NCBI GenBank assembly: GCA_029718625.1
Contig: CM056389.1
Coordinates: 18,551,088-18,615,087, forward strand
DNA: 64,000 bases
DNA from: Synaphobranchus kaupii
Taxonomy: Eukaryota > Chordata > Actinopteri > Anguilliformes > Synaphobranchidae
Direction of reading: 5' to 3'
The first letter of the stretch is position 1, and the number at the start of each line of letters is the position of its first letter. The position numbers and the translations under genes were made by a program. This document shows positions 39,237 to 50,758 of this stretch, piece by piece. Below the pieces are notes generated by a model that was not told the origin of the DNA, did no database searches, and saw only the letters and a list, made by a program, of their open reading frames with translations.

Positions 39237-39726
39237 CTTCTTCATGGCAATTGCCTATATCTATTGCCATTTGCCAGGTATTTTCACAAGTCCTAATTTA
39301 ATGGCCAGTTGTCAAAGTTAAGAAAGAAATACACATACACATATAGTATTATTTATGAACAAAGCACATCTTATGGACATTATCTCACATCAGTATTAAC
39401 CTGGTCAGGCTCATAGTAGCATACAGTTAACCTGGTTAGGTCATGGTACCATGTTTTATAAGGTGAGGCTAATAATGCTGTAAAATTAACCTGGTTTTCT
39501 ATATTACATGAGTTACTTTTAATTTGGAGTTACTTGAGCTGTTTTTTTTTTGTTTTTATATTTGCTTTAAACCTGTTTATGCCACTATACTAGTACTAGC
39601 CATTCTGAAGCCAGCAGATCATCAGAAACTTCAAATATCCTTCTTTGCACACAAAGACTGTCGTGGCTAATCAACCACATACTGTACATGGAAAGATTTT
39701 TTTAAAGTGAATTATCACTTTAGCAT

Positions 39727-40061
39727 GATCAGGCTCATAGTCCCATAAGGCTACTTTGGTCAGGCTCATAGTCCTATAAGATCTACATGGTCAGGCTCAT
39801 AGTCCCATAAGGCTACTTTGGTCAGGCTCATAGTCCCATGAGGCTACTTTGATCAGGCTCATAGTCCCATAAGATCTACATGGTCAGGCTCCTAGTATCA
39901 TAAGGCTACTTTGGTCAGGCTCATAGTCCCATAAGGCTACTTTGGTCAGGCTCATAGTCCCATAAGGTTATAACCTGATCCGCCTCCAATTACTGTAAGG
40001 TTAGCCTGGTCAGGCTTGAAGTAGCCTTCCATAAGGTTAGCCTGGTCAAGCTCATAGTAGG
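39727..40061. repeat. 31-bp minisatellite upstream of exon 3
   Basis: Eight good 31-bp units of the form GGTCAGGCTCATAGTCCCAT followed by AAGGCTACTTT run from 39727 to about 39974, then about three degenerate units follow to 40061. Two end types, GGCTACTTT and GATCTACAT, are interspersed. Related looser words (ACCTGGTCAGGCTCATAGTA) start at 39398. The block ends about 80 bp before the exon 3 acceptor. Confidence 0.95.
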
Positions 40062-40142
40062 CTAATGAATAAGATCCATTGTGTTGCACTCAAAGTTTAA
40101 TTGTACCATATGTATGTTGTTTTTTCCCGACCTGACCATTAG

Positions 40143-40280
40143 GCCCTGCCTTCTGGGATTCGTCTTCCAACGAGTACAAGCTTCAGGGGCGGGTTGGCCC
40201 AGGCACAGCCAAAAGTCACTGGGAAGAACCAGGCAATGCAGAGACAACTGGCTCTACAACAGCAGATCGTCACCGACTCG
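40143..40280 (+). CDS. MAML2: MAML2 exon 3
   Basis: This 138-bp exon (46 codons) is phase 0 at both ends. The acceptor is TGACCATTAG ending at 40142 and the donor is CTCG|GTGAGC at 40280/40281. It encodes a low-complexity segment ending KNQAMQRQLALQQQIVTDS. That aligns with the human MAML2 exon 3 end GKKQTLQRQIMEQKQQLLLQQ in position and character (Gln-rich, weakly helical). The first part, ALPSGIRLPTSTSFRGG, is poorly conserved. It joins exon 2 (...KVAQQRQ) and exon 4 (DKINPQDQ...) in frame. Minisatellites lie on both sides. The frame stays open past the donor to a stop at 41508, so intron retention would make a long repeat tail. Confidence 0.85.
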
Positions 40281-40350
40281 GTGAGCATTCACAGCAAAAA
40301 CACTGCTAATACGTACAGTAATGCCATGTTCTGCACCATGCAATGTCCAC

Positions 40351-41439
40351 CGCTACGTACAGTCCACTCAGTGCTTCTGTTTGCGCTACGTACAGTCCAC
40401 TCAGTGCTTCTGTTTGCGCTACGTACAGTCCACTCAGGGCTTCTGTTTGCTCTACGTACAGTCCACTCAGTGCTTCTGTTTGCGCTACGTACAGTCCACT
40501 CAGGGCTTCTGTTTGCGCTACGTACAGTCCACTCAGTGCTTCTGTTTGCGCTACGTACAGTCCACTCAGGGCTTCTGTTTGCGCTACGTACAGTCCACTC
40601 AGTGCTTCTGTTTGCGCTACGTACAGTCCACTCAGGGCTTCTGTTTGCGCTACGTACAGTCCACTCAGGGCTTCTGTTTGCTCTACGTACAGTCCACTCA
40701 GTGCTTCTGTTTGCGCTACGTACAGTCCACTCAGGGCTTCTGTTTGCGCTACGTACAGTCCACTCAGTGCTTCTGTTTGCGCTACGTACAGTCCACTCAG
40801 TGCTTCTGTTTGCGCTACGTACAGTCCACTCAGGGCTTCTGTTTGCGCTACGTACAGTCCACTCAGTGCTTCTGTTTGCGCTACGTACAGTCCACTCAGG
40901 GCTTCTGTTTGCGCTACGTACAGTCCACTCAGGGCTTCTGTTTGCTCTACGTACAGTCCACTCAGGGCTTCTGTTTGCGCTACGTACAGTCCACTCAGTG
41001 CTTCTGTTTGCGCTACGTACAGTCCACTCAGGGCTTCTGTTTGCGCTATGTACAGTCCACTCAGGGCTTCTGTTTGCTCTACGTACAGTCCACTCAGTGC
41101 TTCTGTTTGCGCTACGTACAGTCCACTCAGGGCTTCTGTTTGCGCTACGTACAGTCCACTCAGTGCTTCTGTTTGCGCTACGTACAGTCCACTCAGTGCT
41201 TCTGTTTGCGCTACGTACAGTCCACTCAGGGCTTCTGTTTGCGCTACGTACAGTCCACTCAGGGCTTCTGTTTGCGCTACGTACAGTCCACTCAGGGCTT
41301 CTGTTTGCGCTACGTACAGTCCACTCGGGGCTTCTGTTTGCGCTACGTACAGTCCACTCAGGGCTTCTGTTTGCGCTATGTACAGTCCACTCAGGGCTTC
41401 TGTTTGCGCTACGTACAGTCCACTCAGGGCTTCTGTTTG
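40351..41439. repeat. 33-bp minisatellite, 33 copies
   Basis: Thirty-three units of 33 bp (1089 bp, no indels) have the form CGCTACGTACAGTCCACTCA followed by GTGCTTCTGTTTG. Three variable sites recur: G or T before GCTTC, CGC or CTC before TACG, and TACG or TATG. It begins 70 bp after the exon 3 donor. With no stop in any + frame and a period divisible by three, all three forward frames stay open for 368-438 residues. Each unit also holds a pyrimidine-rich stretch followed by CAG, a weak splice-acceptor-like pattern. Confidence 0.98.
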
Positions 41440-41735
41440 GTCTTCATGACAGCATGATTAATCTGTCAAAAAAAAAAAAGAATTCTGAAGGCACTATATA
41501 TTTGATGTAAGTATGCTAATCACTGCAATATTTTATTTTACAAAGTGATTATTGCTGTTAACTATAAATATATTTATATATAGATCTAATTATCCACATA
41601 TTTCCCGTACTGTGAAGGCTGCTACAGGAATCATAGTTTGCCCTATTCATCTTACCTTTTCCTACTTTGTTTATTTTCTCTGTTTTCAACTGAAGCCATT
41701 ACCTGATGTGTGCATTTTATTTTATTGCATTTCAG

Positions 41736-41847
41736 GACAAAATAAATCCACAAGATCAGCTCAGCCGTCATTTAACCAGACCTCCGCCAGATTATAAACA
41801 GCCAAGAAGAAATATGGTGGGAGTGCAACAAGCTAATCTTTACAAAG
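41736..41847 (+). CDS. MAML2: MAML2 exon 4
   Basis: This 112-bp exon starts in phase 0 and ends after the first base of a codon. The acceptor is GCATTTCAG ending at 41735 and the donor is AAAG|GTGTGG at 41847/41848. It encodes DKINPQDQLSRHLTRPPPDY, then KQPRRNMVGVQQANLYK. The RHLxRPPPDYK motif is a strong signature of the MAML family, and human MAML2 has PQDQINRHLSRPPPDYKDQR here. The donor is weaker than the others, but the split Gly codon continues exactly into exon 5, which supports it. Confidence 0.95.
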
Positions 41848-42023
41848 GTGTGGATTTTAATGGTCACAACCTTCTGTATATATTTTGTCATTCACTACAT
41901 ATGTTACTCCTTCACATGATGTCATTCACTAAGTATTATGCACATATAAGTATATATATATAAGTATAAGTCTCACCTCTAGCATTGTCTCAGTGATTGA
42001 ATTCACATGTATCTTTACACATA

Positions 42024-42930
42024 CAGTGGGTTGAAAACATATTCAGCCCCGTTAGACTTTTTCATATTTTGCTGTGTATGGACATTTGATAAAAATTTAT
42101 TTAATCAGGCTTTTTTTGCTGGTATTCAACACAAACAACTCTACAATATCAATGTGAAAAGTGAACTATTTGTTATTTATAAATATAAAACCGAAAACAA
42201 TCATCTTAAGTATTCAGCCCTTTTTCTTTATTGTACTTTAACAGCCATACAGGCAAAACGTTGTTCAAAATTAAGGACTTTGAACAATATTATATATTTC
42301 TGTCTGGTTTCACTCTGGAAGGCAATGGAGAAATCTGAAGGGAGAAAGTTACTGAATTTGCACCTTCTACATTCTTGCATAAAGTTATGGAGAGGTGATG
42401 ATTTATGTTTTCTTTGAACCCCCAGGGACTGGTGTCTCAAATGGCATCCATGAGTGAACAATATCAGATAAACTCTGTTTGAGTATTGTGATGTAAAGTC
42501 CACTGTACTTCCTAGAATCCCATTAAGAGCCATTAAAATGTATTGAAGAGACCTGGTCTTGGCTTTGTTACCAAGAAAGACAATATTAACACACATTTTA
42601 AAAGAAAATATTGTTCATCAACCTTAAATTCAATCTAAACATGCTGTCTGAGCACTTTATGATGTGCAATTTTGAACAAAGTTTTGCCTGTATGGCTGTT
42701 ATAGTACAATGAAGCAAGGATGCTGAATACTTAAGGAATTGATTGTTTTCGGTTTTATATTTATAAATAATTTGGAACAAATTGTAGATTTTACTTTTCA
42801 CATTGACATTGTAGAGTCGTTTGTGTTGAATACCAGCACAAAAGCCTGATTGAATAAACCTTTATCAAATGTTTGTACACAGCAAAATATGAAAAGGTCT
42901 AAGGGGGCTGAATACGTTTTCAATCCACTG
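42024..42930. mobile_element. non-autonomous TA-flanked DNA transposon with long inverted repeats
   Basis: The element starts CAGTGGGTTGAAAAC and ends GTTTTCAATCCACTG, flanked by TA at 42022-42023 and 42931-42932. The two arms, about 42024-42270 and 42640-42930, are inverted copies of roughly 240 bp with small indels. Shared inverted words include GCCATACAGGCAAAAC and GAATACTTAAGG-like segments. The central part has no transposase. The end sequence and TA target fit a Tc1/mariner-type non-autonomous element. It lies wholly in MAML2 intron 4. Confidence 0.88.
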
Positions 42931-43604
42931 TATGCTTGACTATCGGGGTCAGGATCAGTTCTATTCAATTCTGTCTGTTCAGGAAAGTAATTGAAATTCA
43001 TCACTCATTTAATTTCAAAGAAAAGATTTTTTTTAAATGTGTGATGAATTGAATCATGTCGGACAAAGATACATAGTTTTTTTTATAATACAGCTGTGAG
43101 TATTACAGTCCCCGTTTTCACTTTAAATAATTGATTAATGCTTGTGATGTTATTTTTTTACATTCATTTCATTTCAAGTAATTTTCTGAATTGAGCCGAA
43201 CCCTGCTGCATGAATAATATCTAAGCAAAAGTAGCCAAAAATACCTTGAAGATTAACCTGGGGGGAAAAGTGTGAGATTGGCGAATAGTACGCACACAAA
43301 ATAAGCAGCGCTTTCATTTTGATTTATTAATGCAAGGTAGGCTATGTTCAGACTTTCTCCGGGTTTTATTTTCATGCAGAACCTTCATTGTGTGACTTTG
43401 CTGCAAAACCTCTCTGAACATTTGTTTCTGTCGTTATGCAATCAGCCTCCAATATATAAAACAAAGTCTGTTTTTCGATCTGTATGATAACACAATTAAC
43501 TCACCTGACATGTTTTTTGGGGTCTGAATTGGTTACTATTTTAACTATATAAACTACTGTATATATATTTTCCACTGTCAAAACAAACTGTTCCCTTGCA
43601 TTAG

Positions 43605-44530
43605 GAGGTGGGCTGCCTCTCAGTATGAACTCGTCCCAGGCACTGACGGGTACCGTGACCAGCCAGAGTGCCCTCCTGGCCAGCTCCTGCCACGTTCCTA
43701 CGGGCCAGGGCACCAAGATGACCACCACGCCCAATGACAGACTATTCGGGAGCAGGCCGGATCCTTCACAGGGCAGGTATATCATTCAGACTGTCAACCA
43801 GCTCCAACAACTTGGCAACCAGAACCCGGTCGGTCCAAACCAGAACAGCCTGGGGTTTCCAGGGCCTGGGAACCTGGGCGGGGCTTTTGGGTCGGTCTCC
43901 GGGTCAAATGGCCAACATATACGGCCCCAGGAGGCCCCAGGAATGCCTAGGCAGAGACTGTTGAGCATGCTCACAGGAAGTCATAATGTGGGGGTGCCCC
44001 TAAACTGGGGGCAAGGCTCCAAGCAGAACCCTCTGGGCCTGAGGAGGTTCCCTGGCCCTCTCCTGACCCCGCCCCACCCAGGAGCTCACAACATGCGTGG
44101 ACCTCACTTCCCCCAGAAGCCCATGGTCCCGTCCAATCAGATGACACCAGACACACCCATGCTTCCTCTAAACCAGGTTATGAATGGACATGGGGTCAGG
44201 TTGGTGGTGGGACAAGGGAGAGACTCCGCCCCCAGACCCAGCCAGCCCAGAATGACCCCTCTTCCTACGGTGGCAAACCTGAATCAGAGCTCACCGACAC
44301 AGACGGCTCCCCCCATGGGCACATTTGGGACCTCTGCCCAGAATGGCCACGGTTTCCACAGCAACCAGAGCGGTGACCTGACCTTCGATTTCCTCCAAGA
44401 CGGGGACAACACGGTCCCCGGGATCAACTCGGACTCTGACTTCATTGATTCCCTGCTGAAGTCAGGACCCGGGAATGATGACTGGATGAAAGACATAAAT
44501 CTGGATGAAATTCTGGGGGGTCACTCGTAG
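43605..44530 (+). CDS. MAML2: MAML2 exon 5, C-terminal coding part
   Basis: The acceptor TTGCATTAG ends at 43604. The first two bases complete the Gly codon split with exon 4, and the frame runs to TAG at 44528-44530. GGGLPLSMNSSQAL matches human GGSSTISLNSNQAL in position. The end is nearly identical to MAML2: FDFLQDGDN, NSDSDFIDSLLK, then GNDDWMKDINLDEILG, the acidic C-terminal activation region. MAML1 ends differently (EEWMSDLDDLLG), so the paralogue call rests mainly on this end. The middle is Pro-, Gly- and Asn-rich and diverged. With exons 2-4 it gives 814 residues; the whole protein would probably be shorter than the roughly 1150-residue human one because Gln tracts are reduced. Confidence 0.96.
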
Positions 44531-45795
44531 AGGGAAGCTGGGGGACTTAGCTCCACTGTCAGAACAACAGATCTCTGTAGATTATGAAACATGATGGGTC
44601 AAACATGATGATGTTTTTTATCAGTAATCTGCAGGAATTTTACAGGTGTCAAAGGGTTATATGACCCAGGTCTGATACCTCTATAAATGTATGTTAGAAA
44701 TGTGACTTGCTGTATGGCTTAATATGGTCGCTGGCTGCACAGTGAAAACAAAAATTCTTGCTTTTTATATTCTTACCTCTTGATAAAAGTTTAGAATTTT
44801 AGTATTTCCAAAAAATTATTTATCATCTCTAGCAAAAGCTTGCTGCTGAAATGTGACAATTTAGATAAAAATGTGCAGTTGTGCAGATACATAAATGAAG
44901 CACATCCTTTCTCTCTTGCATTATTTTGATGAATCAGGCTCTTTGGATCCCTTAACCTGATTAAAACCTTTGATGCTAGTATGCATTGTGAATTCTGAGA
45001 TGTTTATGCCTTTAAGCACTCTGAATTGTGGAAACGTTTGTGAACTTTGTGTATTTGCTGTATGTTTTATCACACTTTCTCATTCCTACCCATTTATTTG
45101 AATGCTTTGTCACCTTGTGATTCCCACTTCCTTGAAAAATATACTACTGTGCTCTGAATATACCTTTCATTTTACTGTACCACTTGCCACAATTCTCTAT
45201 ACTGTGTATCTGATTTGAAATGTCAGTCATGGGTTGTATTTAAAATTTTACTTTTCATAATTAACAGAAGCATTACTGGATACATCCAACTGGGTCATTT
45301 GCAATAACCTTTCAAAAAATGCATGAGACTGCTAGCCTGCCAATATTTTATTACTGCTAAAAAGGTATGTAATTTTAAATCTCTGTCAGAATATACATAC
45401 AATACATAGTATTTATTTGACTTGTTTTGGAGATTTTGTTCTGTCTGTATTGAAGCAAAAGGTTCTTCCTCTGTGATGTTTGCGCAAAAGTAAGTATATA
45501 TGAAGTAAGATGTCTTCCTGATACCCAATAATGTTTTGAATGCTTCTGTGCTCTCTTCTATGAAATGTACAGATTGTACTAGGTTTTGTACAGAAATGTA
45601 AAGCTACTTTTTGATAAATCATATATCGTTCAGAAGATTATATTTATACTTCTGTGAATCAAATTAATTAAATGTTATATTTTGTATGGAATACTTGTTA
45701 CTTTTCAAAGCATTGTTAATGTTAGTTTTGTATATAAATGGTGCAGCCATTTTAGCTTCTGAAAACTGATAATAAAAAGTTACTGTGTCTACTTC
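44531..45795 (+). other. MAML2: MAML2 3' UTR
   Basis: The AT-rich sequence after the stop runs about 1.26 kb to the poly(A) signal. The exact cleavage site is estimated at 15-25 bases past the signal. There is no recognisable repeat in it, in contrast to the introns, which fits selection on a UTR. Confidence 0.75.
45771..45776 (+). terminator. AATAAA poly(A) signal
   Basis: AATAAAAAGTTACTGTGTCT lies at the end of the 3' UTR, with a T/GT-containing stretch (TGTGTCTACTTCTGTC) just downstream as expected for cleavage. Confidence 0.75.
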
Positions 45796-45796
45796 T

Positions 45797-47780
45797 GTCA
45801 AAGAGATAACTTCTGGTCGTTCAGATGACCGTTCAAGAATAACAATCTGTATTTGACTTCTTTATCTTATAAGGGCACCAGTTTATATCATTTTCTCACC
45901 TGCAATTCAGTCATCCCTCAGCAAGAGCCTTCTTGTCATTACCTAGTAATCCACATCAATTGCCACTAATTAAGCACAGATGATGATTTCCAGCAATGTT
46001 CAAACATGATCACATGTTGCATAATGTTGGGCGGTAACATTTCTTTCTCTTTCTCTAAGCAATGGAAGGTAGACATAAACCATGCCAATTGCATTAGCTG
46101 CACAAAATAGTTAAATAAGACTAATCATAACAATGACAGTTTATGGCGGTGTAGGCTTATAAAAATGAAATGTTAAAACAGATTAACCCAAATTAAATAA
46201 AAATACAAGCTTTTGACTGATTAAATTTGATCATCGTCAATTGTGTAACAGTCTCCTCTGTCATAGTCTGGCAGTGCTGAGGTAATCCTCACTTGAAGTT
46301 TATCTTGGTTCCAGAACTCCCAGAGTAAAATCCTGGAATCCAGCTCTTGGTTTACAGTTAAGCCTGAACCTTGCTCTGTCATACTCTTTACAAGTGCAGT
46401 GTAGCGTAACGTTCTGCTTGGAAAATGCTTGAAAATCTTTTTTACGCCTACATTTGTTAACTTTTGCGAAATTGCTAGCCCAAATGCCACTTGTGAGTGT
46501 CATAATTTGATCATAGCATGTTAAGTTACCTGAATATGGCATCAAGCCTTTGAGGGTTTCATCACATGCTTTCAACATTATACATTATCTGACACATATG
46601 CAGTTAATTTTTTTTTTTAAATCAGCCTCAAAGATCAATAGACATTGTTTGATGCTGTCTGTGACTGACTGTAACATAGGGTGTCCAGGTGTATTGGTAT
46701 GAGAAAGTAATAGGGACACTGGGTGATGGATGTTAACAGGTTTAATAAAGAACTCAGCGTAGTGACACTTCATTCATTCACATTCATTTCTTCTTCCGGT
46801 CTTTTTCCTCTAACCTACGTTGCCTAATCCATAGTATATATACCCAGACTACCACGTAGTGCTGGAAATTCTAATTATACTGAACTGTGCGCAACTAATT
46901 TAATAAATAAATAAAATGTGTCAATCATAATTGTTTGTGCCATCTCACATCTATGGCCATCTTTTCTTTATGAGAGTCAGCAGCCTGTAGCTACTTCTGC
47001 CCAAGTTGTTTTTGAGGAATATCCCCACCATTTCTTAAACCAATTTTAAACATACCCATTGTTTAGGACTTCCAAGTAGAATGTTTGCCGTCAAGAATGG
47101 ATCTGTCAAAACTGGGATGAAATTTGTGTGCTGCTTTTTTTTTCACAAGGAATGGATTCCCCTCATTGTTTATTTCAGACCATGATGAATGTTTTTTGTT
47201 TGTAAATGCTAGTCTATTGTTGTTTTTTGTGCCTGTATGGATTATGTTGTAAACTGTGCAAAATAAATTGACTGAATCAGTGTGCAGTGTACCAGGGAGG
47301 TACTTTTGGACCCGGTCACTGAACCACTTTTTTGTGTTTGACAAAATATCATGCTATGGTATTCAAAATCCAATCCAGTACTGCAACCACTGTGCTTCAC
47401 TATGGAGGTGATGTTAAGTGGAACAGATGCTGTTAAGTGGAACATGTGCAGCATTAGGATTTCTCTTGCGTCTTTACTTCAAATATTAAATTCAAATTCA
47501 GGGAGAGAGAAGGAGTTGCAAATGAATGTTATCTTTAATTTCTTGAGGATACCAAAGTGCTTGCCTCTCTGTACTCAGCCTGCCAACTCTGGCTGTGCGC
47601 ACACAGCCGTCATAAGCACCATGAACAATAAACCAATTAGCGCAGGAAAGGGAGCCAAAATGCACATTTGACTGGTCCATTTGAATGATAGTTACGTGCA
47701 GTGTCAGACGATAATTTGTCGTAGTACTTCATAAAATGAATATACCAAAGCACCGGAAAAATTGCTTGGTATTTTGGTCA
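45797..47780. other. intergenic sequence, no gene supported
   Basis: Minus-strand frames of 89-93 codons at 46221-46578 and 47063-47344 overlap one another or end without splice logic, and I recognise no domain in them. AT-rich unique-looking sequence fills the rest. Confidence 0.6.
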
Positions 47781-48845
47781 AAAAAATAAAAATGGAGAGG
47801 AAATTATATTTACTTCATACCTGTGGTTAAAAAAGTGAAAAATAATGTGTTTTTAGACATTTATAATTCAAAATGTGTTTTAGTGGAAATGAGAAAAAGA
47901 CAAAAGAATATAGGCTTATGTCGAAAAATGGCCATAATGCTCAAAAAAATATCTATTTACTTTATGCGTGGGATGAAATTAGTGAATTTTATGATGAAAA
48001 ATGTGTTTTGGCGTAAAATTTTAGAAAGACAAAAGACTATAGCCTGTTTTTAGACCTTTATGTTGTTTTTAGACATTTATGATGAAAAAATGTTTAGTGG
48101 ACATGATAAAAACACAAAAGCCTTATTGATGAGTGAAAAATAACATGTATTTAGACTTTATGATGAAATATGTGTTTCATTGGAAGATGAGAAAAATAAA
48201 AAAGGCTATAGCCTAATGTACATAAAGGCCATAATGGTCAAAAAAATTAAAATGCGATTTTTTGAAGCCGGTAGATAAGAAACTGTATTAACTTTGTACG
48301 TGCAGTGAAGTAAGTGAAAAAATAATGCGTTTTCATGGCAAATGAGAAAAATACAAAATAATATGTGTTTTAGTGGAAAATGAGAAAAAGATAAAGCCTT
48401 TTTCACTGCCGTAGATAGGAAATTACACGTACTTAATATGTGCAGTGAAATAAGTGAAAAAATTATATGTTTCACATATATGATGAAAAATGTTTAGTGG
48501 AAATGAGAAAAAGACAAAAGACTATAGCCTTATGTCGAAAAAGGGCCATAATGGTAAAAAAAAATCTATTTCCTTTATGCGTGGGATGAAATTAGTGAAA
48601 AATAATGTGTTTCTAGAATTCTATGATGAAAAATGTGTTTTGGCGGAAAATAAAAAAAAAAAAAAAAAAACTATTGACTTATACAAAATAAGCCATAACG
48701 GTAAAAAATAATAAAAATGCCATTTTTTGACTCCCGTAGATAGGAAATTGTACGTACTTAATATGTGCAGTTAAATAAGTGAAAAAAATAATGTGTGTTC
48801 AGACATTTTTTATGAAAAATGTGTTGAAAAATACAGACATGTCCC
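47780..48845 (-). repeat. diverged 170-bp-type satellite, reverse orientation
   Basis: Repeated words GTGAAAAATAATGTGTTT, AGACATTTATGATG, GATGAAAAATGTGTTTT and GAGAAAAAGACAAAAG occur at roughly 150-200-bp spacing. They are diverged forms of the satellite that fills 54.7-64 kb, in the orientation of its right arm. The segment 48145-48300 matches 53108-53258 in inverse with high similarity; 48203-48270 is almost exact. Confidence 0.85.
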
Positions 48846-50756
48846 CCCCCCCAATGTTTGGAAAGAGGCGAATTGTCCCCCCCCAACCATAACGGATCCC
48901 TCTCCCATGTAAAGCTTTCATTCAGTAAAGGATGCAACAACGGTAAAATTACTTTAAATTATGCGGAAAATATTTAACGCCCGTAAACATAGTATGAATT
49001 ATTGACCCACCCCCTCTTCAGATAGTAGCAATGGTTTACCCCTTGGTCATGAAAGGTTTCACTTTACGAATGCACAAATGGGATAGCCTATGTATATGTA
49101 GCTATCTAGTCAACAATTGACCTATCGCTAAGTCCCACCCTCTTGGTTAATGTTCCAAACTTGGACAAAGAATTGATTTCAAGTGAGAACTTTACAGTGT
49201 AAACAGTGGTCACGGTGGCTCTTTCCGAGATACTCGGGTATCGTTAATTTTGGAAAAACGAGAGAGGGATTTCCTCAAAGCAGACGGCAAGGATTGAAAT
49301 ATGGAATTGAGCGGTATGTCCAAGAAGTAAAAGTGTGTATAAATTAAAACATGATTAGAATCGAGTTCAATTAAAGTCTACCGCTGGAGAAACTGCACCA
49401 GCTGATGACCATCGAGGAGCAGTGTTGTTCCTGCACTGCAGGTAAGATTAGGCTAATGAATGAACCTAGTTATCATTAACATTATGAATATAAACCTCCC
49501 AAAGCCAGTGACCTGAAACTGTCATGTTAAGACTCCAGTATGAGTTAGGCTACTGAATAGCTAGCTAGCTCGGTAACGTCAGGGTGACCGTATTTTCGAT
49601 TTCAAAAAGGGACGGGTAGACAGGCATTATGAACTTAAGAAAGGCTACCAGTTTGTTTATGTTTACGGGTTGTAGAACAAGCAAAACTTAACCGGACATT
49701 TTTAGGAATTTAGAAATCCCATCTGGACGGATATTTTCACTCCCAAAAGAATATCTGTCCAGGAAAAAGAGGACGTCTGGTCAGCCGAGCTAACGTAGCC
49801 TAGCTAATGTTAATGTCAGCTATATAACGTTAAATAACTTTGTTACCTCAAGCTGGCTGTTGTTCAGATCACATCAGATATGCATGGGCGGCCTTTGCTA
49901 TGTTTCATGTTTCGTTTCACCTATGTAAAAAAAGCATGTGTGTTTTTTCATAACAACAGCATGAGCGTATTACAGCGGCGAGTGTGATAGGTAGCGCTTT
50001 TATTGCCCTGCAGTGCAACTTGAGATGCTGATGTATTCGTAAGCGGCGACACTGTAACAATCCTGCTTCGGAATTTTGTATGTTAATTTACAATTTCAGA
50101 GAAATATGAATAGGCCTTGGCTACTATAATTGGGACATCGACGAATACCACTAGGGGAGCACTGTGGATAGGGCTAATAGGCTGCTCCCAGTCAACATGG
50201 TGGTAATATTATTTTCTCAACATACACACACGGTCATTGATATCAATACATGCACACGACACAGGACAAGCGGAATCCAACAATAAAGTTAGATTTTTGT
50301 TGTCATTTTTCTTGAGGCGGTGTTTCCCATTTGTGGTGACAACTGAACAGACTAAACTATTTGGACTACCACCGCAACAAGCAAGCAGTTTTGCCGTCAG
50401 CTCGAGGATATTTTGAAGTTCAAATAAAACTGCGCGAGAGTGTCTCTCATCTCATTCTGAGGAGGAGAGGTGACAGCCACAAGAGTTGGGTAAGTAAAGT
50501 TAGCCTATTAATGCTATGTTTCTTCGAAATACCATAAAAGTATAATATCCCGTTTTAATTTTCTTGTCAGATTAAGTGACCACCAATTCTTCGACTTTCT
50601 CTAAATAGGCCTACTGTTTGCAAAAATCACCTGTACGTTGTCTTAACAGTAGCCTATACGTTAACTAACGTTAGGCTATGTTACCTGTTCCTGAGGAAAA
50701 GTTAACGTTAGCTAGCGAATTAACGTTACGTTGTCTACATAGCCTATAGTTCGATA
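48846..50756. other. intergenic sequence with possible untranslated or first exons
   Basis: Two poly-C runs lie at 48843-48890. Several sites look like exon/donor junctions: CTGCACTGCAG|GTAAGATT at 49440 and AAGAGTTGG|GTAAGTAAAG at 50489. The coding-like phrase LEKLHQLMTIEEQCCSCTAG can be read at 49382-49441 but has no convincing acceptor. TAACGTTAGCTAGC-type words typical of fish DNA are frequent at 49555-50745. A CAAAAAGGGACGGGTAGACA phrase near 49602 may be an old SINE. I cannot assign a gene. Confidence 0.35.
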
Positions 50757-50758
50757 TA

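Noticed and set aside
40351..41439. CRISPR-like array of 33-bp repeats
   Set aside because: The units are directly adjacent with no spacers, and the setting is an intron of a vertebrate gene. It is a minisatellite.
46221..46578. Two overlapping minus-strand frames of 89-92 codons that could be a small gene
   Set aside because: They overlap in different frames, have no recognisable motif, splice context or upstream promoter, and their length is within chance in this composition.
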